Source of the DNA: Xenopus tropicalis
Lineage: Eukaryota; Chordata; Amphibia; Anura; Pipidae
Direction of reading: 5' to 3'
Length of the DNA: 64,000 nucleotides
Assembly: GCF_000004195.4 (NCBI RefSeq)
Contig: NC_030679.2
Coordinates: 35,701,712 to 35,765,711 of the forward strand
Below, one piece after another: positions 21,302 through 34,115 of the stretch. The translations under genes and the position numbers were made by a program. Under the pieces are notes generated by a model that was not told the DNA's origin, did no database searches, and was given only the letters and a program-made list of their open reading frames with translations. The first letter of the stretch is position 1. The number at the start of each line of letters is the position of its first letter.

Positions 21302-22542
21302 TCTGATCTGGCCACCTATGTAAGGAGTCATATCTGATTGTTGAACAGAGTGCCACTAGTTGTATTTTGTTGGCCTATGGGGATGCCTAGGGCAAGGACA
21401 ATATTGTCCTCCGCCAGCTGGAGGAAGCAGACCCCACAGGGGGGCCTGAACCATGGGGTCTGCGTTCTCTATAACTTGCCCCCTCCCCTACATACCTTAG
21501 AGCACATGCTTAAGGGTTTTTGTAGCACAGAGATGTCAAGATCATTTGTAACTCTGTCTGGTTATACACCAAACTCAGCAGCCTTTATGGACCCTTAATG
21601 CCCAGCCAAAACAACAAGACATTTGGGGCACTAATCTTTATAATATTCTTTAATATTAGATGTTCTGCTAATTTAAAGATACAATCCAGAAAAAGTGAAA
21701 TTAGGAAAGATTCTGTACATTATACAAAAAGTTTGAGAAATATAAAACTGCGTAATGGACTATTAATTTCATGTCCCTACTATATTAGACTCTGCACTTT
21801 TTTTGGAATATTGCAAGGGGAATACAGCAGAAAGGATGACAAATTTGTGCAATTATATTTGACAGGTAGTAATTATTCAACACAAATGAAGGTGGGGAAT
21901 TTTTAACATACCTTTTTTATGCAGTAAAAATAACCTGCACAATTTAGAAAGTCAGTGCTAAAATCACTGCATGTTTCTGTAGCCAAGAGCTATTCTCCTA
22001 ACTGATAGAGGGTTTCTATAACAACCTGTCTGTGAATCTATACCAAAGATTCCTGTTGGAAGGTACTGTACTTAACATGAAAGTTGGCCTATAGCACCCA
22101 TTTAAAATTCACTCTCTAGGCAGTAAATATTGTTTTCCTCTCAGTTTAAATATATATTCCAGTGACACTAAATCAAATATATATTTCTGTCAGATTCCGC
22201 AGACACGTACCATGAAATAAAATGTTTGCAACGGTAAAGCAAAGTCGTGCTCTAAAGGCATATTAATTACAGGGTGGATGGTCATCGCTCCTGTTAAATC
22301 TCAGAAAAACATGCACTTTCCCCAGATTCTTCTGTCAAGCTGCGAGGGTGGGTTTCACCTCAATAGTTCCTGATGAATGTGAGGACTTCTGTGCATTTTG
22401 GCAGAAAATAATCTTAAATTCAGAAGAGTTCTTTAATTGCCTAATGCTATGGGGTTGGATGTGCCACCTTTATTTTGAAAACTATAGCCCTGAACGTTGC
22501 AGGTTTCTGTAAAAATAAATTACATGAAATAGTACATATTTA
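21302..22542. other. Non-coding sequence
   Basis: No gene is recognised. A purine/pyrimidine-balanced block at 22195-22500 resembles no repeat in the window and may be conserved non-coding DNA. Confidence 0.4.
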
Positions 22543-23455
22543 AAGGCGAACTAAACTCAAAAAAATAAATTGATGTAAACTTACTCAGAATACTGCTCTA
22601 AGCATGTTTGCAATTTAATTTACATTTATTTAGCTGCATTATTAGCAGTTTTAGACAGCTAATACCATCTTAGCAGTTCTCTATTTGAAAGTCTGAGCGT
22701 CAGAGGCCCTAACCAGTATCGGACTGGGGTACCTGGGACCCACCAGAGAATCTTACCTCAGGGCCCAACAAACACATAAGTACAATGGCCACTGACGCCA
22801 CCACCCCCCTCACAGCTTACACTGTCCACAACTCTTCACTATGTACACATAAACAAAGCAGCAAAATATTGGGCCTACAGAGAAAGTGAAATTGCCAATA
22901 AGCATATTAATTCCAGAAATGGGCAATAAGACCTTAGACATGCCAGTAAATTCACCGCCAAAAATGAACAATAGCCATTAACCCCAGGCATGCCAGTAAG
23001 ATCAACACAGAAAATTAACAATAAACAAATTAACCCCAGACATACCAGTAAGATCATTGCAGAATATTAATAGATTGAAAACTTTACCCACTCTTGTTGA
23101 AGCAGAATCCCACTAACTTTTCTTCTTTCTCAGCATGTCTCCCATGCTCCTTGCCCTGTTTTGCTCCAGCAAAAAAAAAAAAAATAGCTGTGGATTTCAC
23201 AGTGGAACGCAATCTGGCAGGAAGGGCAACAGTAGTCCCAGCTGTCTGGTAGGGAGGGCAGTGGTAGGCCCAACAGTCAGGCAGGAAGGGTGGCATAGGG
23301 CCCAGTAGTCTAGCAGGGAGGCTGGTGGAGAGGCCCAGCAGGGTGACAGAGAGGGTGGCCGGGGGCCCAGCAGGGTGAAGGGGAGGTCAGCAGGGGACCC
23401 AGAAGGTTAAAGGGGCTGGTGGGAGGATCAGTTGGCCCAAAACCTGGTATTAGTA
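22543..23455. mobile_element. Composite of MITE fragments with internal short tandem repeats
   Basis: It begins like a TTAA-type MITE (TTAAAGGCGAACTAAAC at 22540) and is followed near 22718 by CAGTATCGGACTGGGG, the terminal motif of the family bounded at 40585-40864. Inside, 22862-23065 holds about 3.5 units of a 50-52-bp repeat (TGCCAGTAAGATCA core). 23190-23400 holds GC-rich, irregular GGCCCAGCAGGG-type repetition. The right end is not clear. Confidence 0.55.
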
Positions 23456-25309
23456 GTCCAAACTTGATAATATCTCAAAAACTGCTTAAAACAGAAAATG
23501 TAAACTGCAAAAGTACTCAGTGAATTATTGTGAGTAACTTGACTTCAAGACTTCTATAGTCTAATTCAAGACTTCTTCAAGACTTATATAAATCAAGCCT
23601 TTTCATTAAAATATGTATTTCCATTGTATAATCCCATACATTGGTGATTTAAGCATATAAGTCTGTCTCTCTATGCTCACACATAAACCAAGGGCTCACA
23701 TACATGCTAGTTTATATCAGCCAATGTATGGACAATTGCGGTGTAAAAGAAAAGACGCATTATAAATTTGCTTTTTACACTGGCGACCTGGCCAAGTGAG
23801 TGGATCATTCCATGTATGGCCACCTTAAGAAGTAGCAACGGGGCAGTGTATTAGGCCTTGAATGTGTGTGGCCTAAAATCTAATATTTACAGTGTTGGCA
23901 GGCATGAAACCCTTTGCAGAGACAACAACCTCCCCAGACCTCAAACTGGGTTATTTTAACCACACCGCTCTGCCCAGACAGCATCCTACTTTTTCTTGGC
24001 TGTGCCCCAAGAAATCTACAGAAAAATCTAATACGAACAGGAACAGAAATTGGACTAAGATAAAGGAAAAGTATAAATAGATGTTACTGGCTCCCTTGGC
24101 AAACTCAATTTAGGGTGACTAAATTGGTGACTAACTTGATCTTCTAAGATAAATTAAACATTGCTCATTCATAAAGGCCTTACTGTGCCTCCTACACTCC
24201 CAGACCACCCTGCAACTGCAGGTTCTGCTTTATCTGTAGTTCTGCCCCCTAGACCCAAGGGTCTTTTAAAGGAAGTGCCACACCATGATCTTACTTCCAT
24301 CCCTTGCATAGATGTGGGCATGCACAGGATACTAAAATCAGAGAATGTTTCTATACTGCACACGTGCAAGCCCAAATCTACCCATGGGAGCTTCCTTGAA
24401 AAGCTTAGTGCTTGGTTGTGCCTAATATTTTGCTCTCCCAATGAAAATGAATTTCCACAAAGACAAAAGTGAAGTCTTGTGCAAATGCCCTTGTTGGGTA
24501 ATTTCTCCCAGACATGTTCTTATATAGCGATCTGACAGAAAAGGTGTGAAAGGATATAACTGATACCCATATCCACATGGAATAACGACTTGAATAGAAA
24601 ACCAATGTCTTACATAGCACAGTTGCCTCTCTCTCTTTTCTCATTACATTAGGCTGTATTATCCCAGCTTGTTGGTTGCCATTTGTCTGATCATACAAAG
24701 CACCTAATAAGTCCCAGTGTTTTTTTTTTCTTTAGCAATTTGCCTTTTTGTTTTGATTCAATTGCCATTTTTTGAGACTTTTCGAGAGTGCCAGTTGCAG
24801 AGAGTTACTTTTGCAGAGACAATTGCTAGTTTACTATAATGAAATAATGCATAGCTTTTGTGCCATTATTGCCTGGGAAATTAGGTGACTGACTTTCTAA
24901 TACTCGGTGTGCTGAAACTATAGCAAACCACTTAACCCACTGTAATGGAGTATTGACTAGATATACTGATATGTGCTAAAGTGCTTCAGTCAGAATAATG
25001 TTAGACAAGCTAAATGCTCGATTGTTCAGTTCAAGGTTCTATAATTCTGTTTTTATTTCTACTGCAAACTTTCTGAACATAGATTTCCAGAATCTATTTC
25101 ACATGAATATGATTATGAGGGTAGCAGGGGTGAATTTCACTTTAGCATATGTAACCTGTTTATTTGCTTGTAACAGTAACAGTTTTCTCCAGAACTACCC
25201 CTGATTTCATATAGCAGAAATATAAATTCTGCCTGCTGGTTGCTTACAAGAACTTCAGTGAACTCTGTTATTGCACCTTGGCCCTTATACAGTGTTCTAC
25301 AGGTTTGGG
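23456..25309. other. Non-coding sequence
   Basis: No gene is recognised. The end CCATGTATGGCCACCTTAAG at 23811 is the right terminus of the GGCCATACA MITE family; a possible left part is near 23705. Confidence 0.4.
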
Positions 25310-25575
25310 ACCTGTTATCCAGAATGCTCGGGACCTGGAGCTTTCCGGATAAGGGGTCTTTCCATAATTTGGATCTCCGTAACTTAAGTCTGCTAAAAAT
25401 ATTTTAAATATTGAATAAATTCAATAGGATTGTTTTGCCCCCCAATAAGAGAAAAAGGAAATCATTTCATAAAATTAAAATTATTTGTTTATAATGGAGT
25501 CTATGTGAGATGACCTTTCCATAATTCGTAACTTTCTGGATAACAGGTTTCCAGGTAAGGGATCTTCTATACCTG
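25310..25575. mobile_element. MITE, CAGGTATGGGA family, copy 3
   Basis: The ends CAGGTTTGGGACC and TCTATACCTG are both flanked by TA. The interior matches the copies at 48797 and 3983 with deletions. Confidence 0.88.
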
Positions 25576-25697
25576 TACATAGTCATAATGTCATCTTTAG
25601 TTCTGAGCACCCATAATCACAGAGGGTGCAAAAATGATGCACCAAACCCCATTACCGTAAGTAAACTAGCAAACTAGTAAATGTTTGATTGACTCTA

Positions 25698-27345
25698 TAC
25701 ATAGTTACATAGTTACATAGTTACATAGGGTTGAAAAAAGACCATTGTCTATCAAGTTCAACCCATCCGAGTAAACCCAGCACACAACCTATACTAACCA
25801 ATCTATACACTCACATACATAAACTATATATACAACCAGTAATACTAACTGTAGATATTAGTATCACAATAGCCTTGGATATTCTGCTTGTTCAAAAACT
25901 CATCCAGGCCCCTCTTAAAGGCATTAACAGAATCTGCCATTACCACATCACTAGGAAGGGCATTCCCCAACCTCACTGCCCTCACCGTGAAAAACCACGT
26001 ACGCTGCTTCAAATGGAAGCTTTGTTCCTCTAATCTATAGGGGTGACCTCTGGTGCGCTGATTGTTTTTATGGGAAAAAAGAACATCCCCCAACTGCCTA
26101 TAATCCCCTCTAATGTCCTTGTACAGAGTAATCATGTCCCCTCGCAAGCGCCTCTTTTCCAGAGAAAACAACCCCAACCTCGATAGTCTCACCTCATAGC
26201 TTAAATCTTCCATCCCCTTTACCAGTTTAGTTGCACGTCTCTGCACTCTCTCCAGCTCATTAATATCCTTCTTAAGGACTGGAGCCCAAAACTGCACTGC
26301 ATACTCAAGGTGAGGCCTTACCAGGGACCTATAAAGGGGCAAAATTATGTTCTCATCCCTTGAGTCAATGCCCTTTTTTATACAAGACAGCACTTTATTT
26401 GCTTTAGTAGCCACAGAATGACACTGCCTGGAATTAGACAACTTGTGATCTACAAAAACCCCTAGATCCTTCTCCATTAAGGAAACCCCCAACACACTAC
26501 CATTCAGTAGATAGTTCGCGTTTATATTATTTCTACCAAAGTGCATAACTTTGCACTTGTCAACATTGAACCTCATTTTTCAGTTTGCTGCCCAGTTTTC
26601 CAATTTTGTCAAATCGCTCTGCAAAGCGGCAGCATCCTGCATGGAACTTATAGTTTTGCACAATTTAGTGTCATCAGCAAAAATAGAAACAGTACTCTCT
26701 ATGCCCACCTCCAGGTCATTAATAAACAAGTTAAAAAGCAAAGGACCAAGGACTGACCCCTGCGGTACTCCACTAACCACACTGGCCCAATTAGAAAATG
26801 TTCCATTTACCCCCACTCTTTGTACTCTATCCTTCAGCCAGTTCTCTATCCAATTACAAATATTATGTTCTAGGCCAATATTCCTCAATTTGATCATTAA
26901 CCTTCTGTGAGATACAGTATCAAACGCTTTAGCAAAATCTAAGTAGATGACATCAACTGCCATTCCAGCATCAAAGTTCCTGCTCACCTCCTCATAAAAG
27001 GCAACTAAATTAGTCTGGCAAGATCTGTTACGCATAAAACCATGCTGGCACAAACTAATAGTATTGTGAACTGCAATGTATTCAACTATCCTATCCCATA
27101 TTACCCCTTCCGGAAGCTTTCCTACTACTGATGTCAGACTAACAGGCCTATAGTTTTCAGGCTGAGAACGAGATCCCTTTTTAAATAATGGCACCACAGT
27201 AGCAATCCGCCAGTCTCTCGGCACCATGCCAAACCTCAACGAATCCTGAAAAATTTAGTGAAGAGGCTTGGCAATCACAGCGCTCAACTCATTTAATACC
27301 CTGGGATGAATCCCATCCGGCCCTGGACCTTTGTTTACCTTTACA
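25698..27345 (-). mobile_element. CR1-type LINE, 5'-truncated, 1.65 kb
   Basis: Read on the minus strand it runs from a truncated 5' end at about 27345 through the reverse transcriptase and the C-terminal part of ORF2, then a 3' untranslated tail, ending in direct repeats of ATGTAACT (25698-25729). The tail matches the copies at 1.6, 42.0 and 57.0 kb. A 5' truncation with a short repeated 3' end is characteristic of CR1/L2 retrotransposons. Confidence 0.9.
25845..27345 (-). pseudogene. CR1 ORF2 reverse transcriptase, two in-frame stops
   Basis: The frame shows canonical RT blocks in order: GPDGIHPRVL, WRIATVVPLFKKGS, ENYRPVSLTSV, QHGFMRNRSC, VIYLDFAKAFDTVSH, GVPQGSVLGPLLFNLFIND and the catalytic FADDTKL. 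After an in-frame TGA (26580-26582) it continues unshifted into DKCKVMHFG and the downstream region SLVRPHLEYAVQFW, to the normal C-terminal stop at 25845. A second in-frame stop (TAA) lies a few codons upstream of 27239. There is no frameshift. The endonuclease domain and the ORF2 N-terminus are missing by truncation, so the copy is inactive. Confidence 0.92.
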
Positions 27346-30300
27346 TACCCCCCAATAAGAAAAACAAAAAATGTTTGTATTGGTGAAAACTGATTATTAT
27401 TAACAAATTAAAAAAAATATATATCACATAAACAGCTCATATGTAAAATGCCACATCTAAATAAATAATTTTCCTAAAAATATACTTTTTAGTAGTATGT
27501 GCCATTAAGTAATCCTAAATATAAGTACTACTGCCCACCCCCTAGGATCATACGATTCACAGAGCACACAAACAAACCAAGGACACAAATACATGCTAGG
27601 CCCCATCAGCCAATTAGTGGACTGTCTTTTTCTCTCACACTACTTCCTGTTACAGTTAGAACTGCATTATTTCCTGTCAGCTGATCTCTGAGGGAGCACC
27701 CAGCCCATCACAAAATGGTGGCTCAAGAGAAAAGATGTAAAAGAGCAATATTTACTGATTTACTGTTACTCTTGCTCCTACTAAAGACCTCCTGATTGTG
27801 GGGATTCTTAACCTATGGGTCAGTTCCCAAGATTGAGCCTTCATGCTGTTTAGGGGTTGCCTTCATAATACCTTTTGTAAAGCCAAATTTGTTTTCTGTA
27901 GTAAAACAAATAGTAATAAAAACAAGAAACTTCAGTGTTTTTCTCTCATTTTTGGATCCCAGATCTGATTTTGCAACTTTATTTGGGTACAAGGACAAAA
28001 AAAAGGTTAAAGGAACGGTGCAGTGTAAAAATAAAACTGGGGTGGTATGCCCTGTTTTGATAATATTAAATATTATTTACCTATAACACATAAAAGTGTG
28101 GGTAAGGAGTTATATTTTTCTCATAATGAAATACTATGAGCAGATAAAAATCTAGGTGAACATTGTGACAAGCACTAAAGCATTGGCAAGGACTAATTGT
28201 ATACATTTGTAACTGCGGTGTCATCTCTTTTTTCGCAGCTGGCAGTCACATAACACTACGATCTAGATGGATGTCACTAGATGAGTGAACTTATTTATGA
28301 ACCCATCACTTTGCACACTTCCTTGAGGCAGCCAAATGAACTTATCACTCTTATTTTTGGTCTTCCTGGATGATTAATCCATCTACACAGGGTATTAAAT
28401 CCAGGTTCATATTGTGTCACAATGTAGAAAAAAAGGAATTCTACTGTATAGTTTGCATGGCAGCTTGGTGCATGTGTCCCTTCTGTACCAAGTTGGTCCA
28501 TCCTATCTCTCCTTCTGTCTGACAAGGAAGAAGGTTAATCTCTGATCATTTGGCCACTCAGGCCAGCAATCAGACCATAATCAGGGTTTATTAAGAGAAG
28601 ACAATGCTACAATAAGATCCTTACCCCAATGAGATAAATGGCTAATCCCCTGACAGATATTCCTTGGTTGTGGCCCCATACAGTGGTCAGTTTTGTTGGC
28701 CTATGTATTCACCAGTATAAATTCTACTGTTGAACATTTGTCTGCTGTTGAAATGTCCCAGTAGTTATTTGCTATTACAGATATTGTATATTTTATGTGT
28801 ATCAAAAACTACACATCTGCAGCAATATGTCTATGAAGATTCTCATTCATCCAGGTCATGATATACAGTATCTAGTAGAATTAAGTCTAAAACAACTGGA
28901 CTTTTCTGAGTACACATCTGCAGTTTCCTCACACTTATTTTGCCATTCTGTAAATCTGTTTTGAGTAAGGTACAGTCCAGTTGTAGTCCAGACATAGGTT
29001 GCAACTTTTAACTCTACACAAAACTACACTGTATCATTTTACTTTTTCTGCTGATACAATAAGTTTGGTTGCAGTCTAAGCCAGTGATCCCCAACCAGTC
29101 TAAGGGACCGATATCGGCAGCTAGAATCGGCCCATGTATGGGGACCTTAAGAAAGGTTGGGAGCAATTCTGATGCACAGGAAATCTGAAGGGCTATTTTC
29201 TGGACAGTAATTATGCAATATGCACTGAGTTATCATTTGTCTATGTATATCGTCTTACAATGATATACGCTGAATGGCCTTTGCAAACCATACAATAGAA
29301 TATTTATTTTTATTTATTTCCTATTTTTACATGCCCTCCATATGTTGATGCCATTGTTAATTAAAAAAAAATACATATTTCTAAACAAAAAGCACAGCTG
29401 CAAATAGCTAAAAAATGAACATACACTGATTGAAAAAATGAACATACACAGGTACTTGCAGCAACACGTGTTCCTTAGACAACCTGGATGGCTTACATTC
29501 ATAGCCACAGCCACCTAAACAGTTGGACACGTATGCCATAAAGCTGGCCATACACACACTAATATTATTGTATGAAACCTCATTCCATCCATATTGGTGC
29601 ATCATGCAAGTTGCAGTGGGTGCTACACAGAGGACTCTGCTAGAAATCTGGAGAAAACACTGCATTGTGGATAAAAAAAACATATCTAATCTTTACTACA
29701 TTTTAGCTAAAAAGGCAGAGCAGATTTATCTGTAGCTATTAAACTGTACAACTGTATGTGAGCTCAGGATTACCCAGACTGGTTGGTACCTAAGTCTCTT
29801 GCTGAGCATTCTATTCTAAAAAGCTAAATGACAAACATGTGGCTTGAAACAATGATCCTTGATCTTAATGACTCTGTCTGTGTCATGTGATATATTATTT
29901 AATTTCTGTACAGGAGAATCTATTAGCATGATTAGTTTCTCTAGCTAGGATGCATATTAAGATAAATTAATGAACTAAAGGAACAAAATTAAGATCAGTG
30001 AAGAGTTATCAGACCACCTGGCTCTATTAAAAAATGTATTTAATTGGGCTCTTGCTTGAAAAAAATGTAAAAACAGTAAACAATTTAATCTGAGAGAAGT
30101 CACACTATCCCATGCAAAGTATGGACAGCCCAAGTCTGCTCCAAGACAGGAAACATCTATTGTTGCAGAAATTCCCTGCAAAATGTTTCATTATCTTATA
30201 TACAAATCAACTGAGGTCAAACTGGTATTGAAATATGGTTTATTTAATGTATCCTAATAAAAGGCCTCTTTGTGATCCTTCTAACCATCTTTATATTCTC

Positions 30301-30352
30301 CATGGAAAACAACAAAAAATAATATGTTGACTTGCAGTGGCTATATGGTGGT
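27346..30352. other. Non-coding sequence with repeat fragments
   Basis: No gene is recognised in 3 kb. TTAAAGGAACGGTGCAGTG at about 28007 looks like a TTAA-MITE left end. 28830-28910 resembles the repeat at 54485-54700 (shared ATCTAGTAGAATTAA). 29088-29155 has GATCCCCAACCAGTCTAAGG and a GATATCGGCAGC word shared with the MITE at 40177. 29543-29570 is a GGCCATACA-family left end. Remaining DNA is AT-rich and featureless. Confidence 0.45.
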
Positions 30353-30637
30353 CAGGGCCGGATTTCTATCCTGGGCGCCCCGAGGCCGCCCCTGTGGGTG
30401 TCCCCTCGTGCGCATGCGCGAACGCGCCGCCCAATGCGCATGCGCAACGCGCCATCTCCCCATTGCGCATGCGCGAACGCTCCTTTAAACTCCCATACGG
30501 AGCAGTGGGGAGAGGTCCCGACTGCTCCGTATGGGAGCCAAATTTAAAAATGTTCTTGCGGCGGGGCGGCATGCTGCCCCTAAACTTCTGCCGCCCTAGG
30601 CCCGGGCCTTTGTGGCCTCTCCACAAATCCGGGTCTG
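30353..30637. mobile_element. GC-rich hAT-type MITE with perfect 8-bp duplication
   Basis: ATGGTGGT occurs at 30345-30352 and again at 30638-30645, directly outside ends CAGGGCCGGATTT and AAATCCGGGTCTG, which are imperfect inverted repeats. An 8-bp duplication is diagnostic of hAT-type insertion. The 285-bp body is a CpG-rich island in AT-rich DNA. It holds three TGCGCATGCGC sites and an inner hairpin (CTCCCATACGGAGCAGT / ACTGCTCCGTATGGGAG at 30489-30538). Open frames exist only because of the GC content. Confidence 0.9.
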
Positions 30638-32308
30638 ATGGTGGTGTAATGGCATAAGTGCAGTTAGTGTCTCCAAATACATCTAGTATATATGTTTGAG
30701 GTTAATCCTGCCGCACAGGGCTGGTAAGGAAGTTTTTTTTGGTAATTAAACAAATATTCATCTATAAGTTAAAAAGAGCCAGTAAATATCAGTATGCATT
30801 AATAGAATGTGCATGCTGCCACAAACAGCAGAAAACCAAACTCTTTTCCCTATAGGTCTCTGCCAGCTCCCATTGTGGTCCAACTCTCCAAATCATTGGG
30901 CACTGGTCATTGAAACTAGGTTGAAGATCAGTGGAAATTGCATTACCTGTACAAAATACAAAAAAAAATACAAAAGCATACTGTATGGATGGGGGTGTGG
31001 AATTCTGTGTGTAGCACACCCAAATATTTCTAATTTAATCCTTCAGCTTTATGTACAGTGTATGGAGTAAAGTTAACATTCCCTTGTTAAACCTTTCAAC
31101 TGTCTCAGGAATCTTTTTTTTTCGAAGCCAAGGAGTTAAAAGGCTATAAATTTAACACTAAGTGAGAACTTCTTTAACCCCTTTATCTCAGCACTACAAA
31201 TGATGACATCAATTGACATTCGAATACAGTTGGCTCTGAAATATCTGTCTTTATTTATACCAACCAAGGTTGATCAGATGTGATAGCTCCTGAATTACAA
31301 TTCAGTCTTTGTTAAAAGGGAATTTATTTTGAAGACTTAAGGAATTTCTATCAAAGCAGAAATCTTCTAAGCATGCTACGGTCCAGCTTGGATTAAATGA
31401 ATGCCGTAAAACATCAGACCGCAGAATTCCCCAGAGGGAGGAAACAGAGCCTGCACCTTTATCAGTCTATCACTCAAGGACAGGAGATTAACTGCATCTA
31501 AATAAAAGAACCTGTGACAAATTAGACATGTAATAATCCATATCTCTTATCTTACTGTTTTGTTTTGTTTTTACCCAAAACCTCCTTTCTCTTCTAGCAA
31601 AGGATATACTGCATTTCATTACAAACAATTGCAGGACATTTAGAAAATTGAAGGTGTCAGCAAGGTTTGTAGATGGTTGGTAAACAGTTTGAGTATAAAG
31701 TTAGACTGACCACCCTGAGAGCCTTGGGATTTGATCAGCTAGTCTGCCACAGGCCGGGGAGTGTGCCATTACAAACATGTGGTGCAGGGTAGATCTTATA
31801 GGGTTCCCTTCTGATTTCTGTGTGCAAAGGGCAAAAAGCTCTAAGGGTTATTTATGAATGCGGTGCAGTGACAATGTAAGAGAGTGTGGTTGTCAGGGGT
31901 GTATTTATAGCAGCTTTGGGGGGGAGACCTCGGGTGCCTATACAAGTGAAAAAATGTAAAAAAAATAAATAATAAAAAAAACTTCCCGGCCACCAACGCC
32001 AGTTCAAATCTATTGAAATCTGGCAGTACAGATGGGGGTTGAGGGAGTACAGGGCTATTGGCAGTGGCAGTGGAGTGACATCACTTCCGGCACATAATCA
32101 TGAGTGACCCGTGACAGGAGCAAAATCATGGGTCACCTGCGATCCCCCCACCTGTACCCCCTGGGCCCCTCTAGTGATGCCACCTTTTTAGAATAATTTT
32201 ACCGGCAGGGGCTGAGGGCAGATCTGCTTCCTCAGTATATACTCTATCCTTGTTTACGCAGTCTAGCATGTCATAACTATACAGAAGCTATACATTTACC
32301 TCCATATG
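30638..32308. other. Non-coding sequence, partly unique
   Basis: No gene. 31320-31540 is balanced in composition, free of recognised repeats and a candidate conserved element. 31895-32175 (GGGGTGTATTTATAGCAGC to GCCCCTCTAGTGATGCC) looks like another old MITE, but its ends are unclear. Confidence 0.4.
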
Positions 32309-32453
32309 TAATAAAAGGCACAATGTTTGCCCAGGAGCAGTAAACCATAGCAACCAATAAGACATTTGCTTTTACACTGGTGACCAGTAAATGCTACCTG
32401 CTGTTTGGTTGCTATGGGTTACTGCTCCTGGGCAAACAATGCCTTATTATTAC
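32309..32453. mobile_element. Short palindromic MITE
   Basis: TTTGCCCAGGAGCAGTAAAC near 32325 pairs with GTTACTGCTCCTGGGCAAAC near 32418; the outer words TAATAAAAGGCA and TGCCTTATTATTA also pair. It is about 145 bp with no ORF. Confidence 0.85.
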
Positions 32454-33490
32454 ATAACCCTGTTAACCTTATGCAAGGTGCAAAACAGGACCCTACGGGG
32501 CACAAGTTTGCACCCTGTGGTGCTCCAGCAGTTGCTGCCAATCTTCATAAAATGAGCTCTTATAACAGATAATTTTGCATTCATATAACAGTATAAAATT
32601 GCTAAAATAAACATAGATGGAAGCACTAATATTGCAATTGGAAATTATATTCATCTGACATTTTAAAATGCAGGTAATCAAATACTTATAACCATCTGGG
32701 ACACTCAGAGATATACGGTTGGGAGACCACTTTTTCAGTGTCTACATTAGAAATATGTTCAGCAAAGTTGTTCCATTAATATGAGAAGGACATATTTTTG
32801 AGATTTAAGACAAATCTCATAAGGCTCAGGCTCTTTTCACAGCACATCACTGTATAATCACTACTCCGGAAACCTTTTTTACCTCCCTTAAGTCAGTATT
32901 TGCATGTAACTTTTAAGTTTCATATATACACCATTCGGTTGCACAGCTATGAAGAATATATTGGTGCTTCATACTGTAAATACATGTTAATGATAATAAT
33001 GCATTTTTACAAAATTACAGTTTATGCTTATAACTTAAATCAGCAATGAGATAGGAGTGAGCTACTAAATATCTGCCAATTTGATTAATATTTGCTTATA
33101 ATACAAGTAATTTTTATTTCCAGCAACTGTATATACATGGCACAGCCGTAGGCCATCATTTTTTGGACTTATATCAGTCAGATTATGTTTGATGTCAAAA
33201 GCCGAAAGCCTGTGTTTTGTTCATTTCTACCCTCCAGATTGTAACATTTGTAAAGTAGCAGATACAAAATAACCAAAGCAATAGATTTGGCCTCAGGGAA
33301 GAACCACGGGGTGAGCATCACTGTGCAAGTTGGCTGTACTTTATTGTCAGGTATTCAGAGTTGTAACAGGATTAATCTACAAGATGAGTAAAAAGAAAAC
33401 ACAACGTTCAACTAATACAGTGACACTCCTCAGAACTTCTTGGGTTTTGACAATCATTTCTATTTACTGAAGATAAAAACGTTTGACTTA
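32454..33490. other. Non-coding sequence
   Basis: No gene, no recognised repeat; AT-rich. Confidence 0.45.
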
Positions 33491-33702
33491 GGGCTCTGGC
33501 ACACGGGGAGATTAGTCGCCCGCGACAAAACGCGCAAGTCTTTTTCGTCGATTTCCCGAAATCGCGCCGCCACGTGTGCCATCCCACCAGCAACTTCCAT
33601 TGTCGCCGGTGGGATGGCAAGTGAAGGCATCTCGGGGAGATTAGTCGCCCGCGAACAGGGAGTTTTGTCGCGGGCGACTAATCTCCCCGTGTGCCAGAGC
33701 CC
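33491..33702. mobile_element. Palindromic MITE, GGGGAGATTAGTCGCC family, copy 2
   Basis: The ends GGGCTCTGGCACACGGGGAG and its reverse complement are perfect. TTA lies on both sides (33488-33490 and 33703-33705), matching the 3-bp duplication of PIF/Harbinger-type elements. Inner words GTCGCCGGTGGGATGGCA and TGCCATCCCACCAGCAA form a second hairpin. Confidence 0.88.
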
Positions 33703-33706
33703 TTAA

Positions 33707-34111
33707 AGGGTAAGTAAACCTTAAATAATGTTCACTGTAATATTTCTAAACATTTTTGCAATTTACATTCATTATTGATTTTTTCAGTTTCAGAGCCAAT
33801 AAAGTTTTTATAAACTGCTAATATAATTAATTGTGTAACAACAGCAACACCTGCTGGTCAGTTCCAGTAATTGTACAGTCAGAGAGATATATGTTTCCGT
33901 TAGAAGGAAAACAGAGAAGTGTTCTAATGTTGCTCTGTTCAGGAAGGAGATGGAAAGGAGATGAAAATTTGAGGCTATTGATCTCTTTTCTGAGCAGAGC
34001 AACAATTCCCTGTTTTCCTTCTGAAGGTATATCTATTTGACTGTCTGTGACTGTACAGTTATACAGGAACTGTTGTTCAATTCATTATATTTTTTAAGGT
34101 TTACTTATCCT
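33707..34111. mobile_element. TTAA-flanked MITE (piggyBac type)
   Basis: TTAA at 33703-33706 and 34112-34115 flank ends AGGGTAAGTAAACCTTAAA and TTTTTTAAGGTTTACTTATC. It directly abuts the TTA-flanked MITE on its left, so both use the same TTA(A). Interior hairpin words around GTAATTGTACAGTCAGAG and GACTGTACAGTTATACAGG pair. Confidence 0.85.
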
Positions 34112-34115
34112 TTAA

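Noticed and set aside
30332..30657. Three overlapping ORFs on both strands
   Set aside because: They are caused by the GC-rich hAT MITE, where stop codons are rare by composition.
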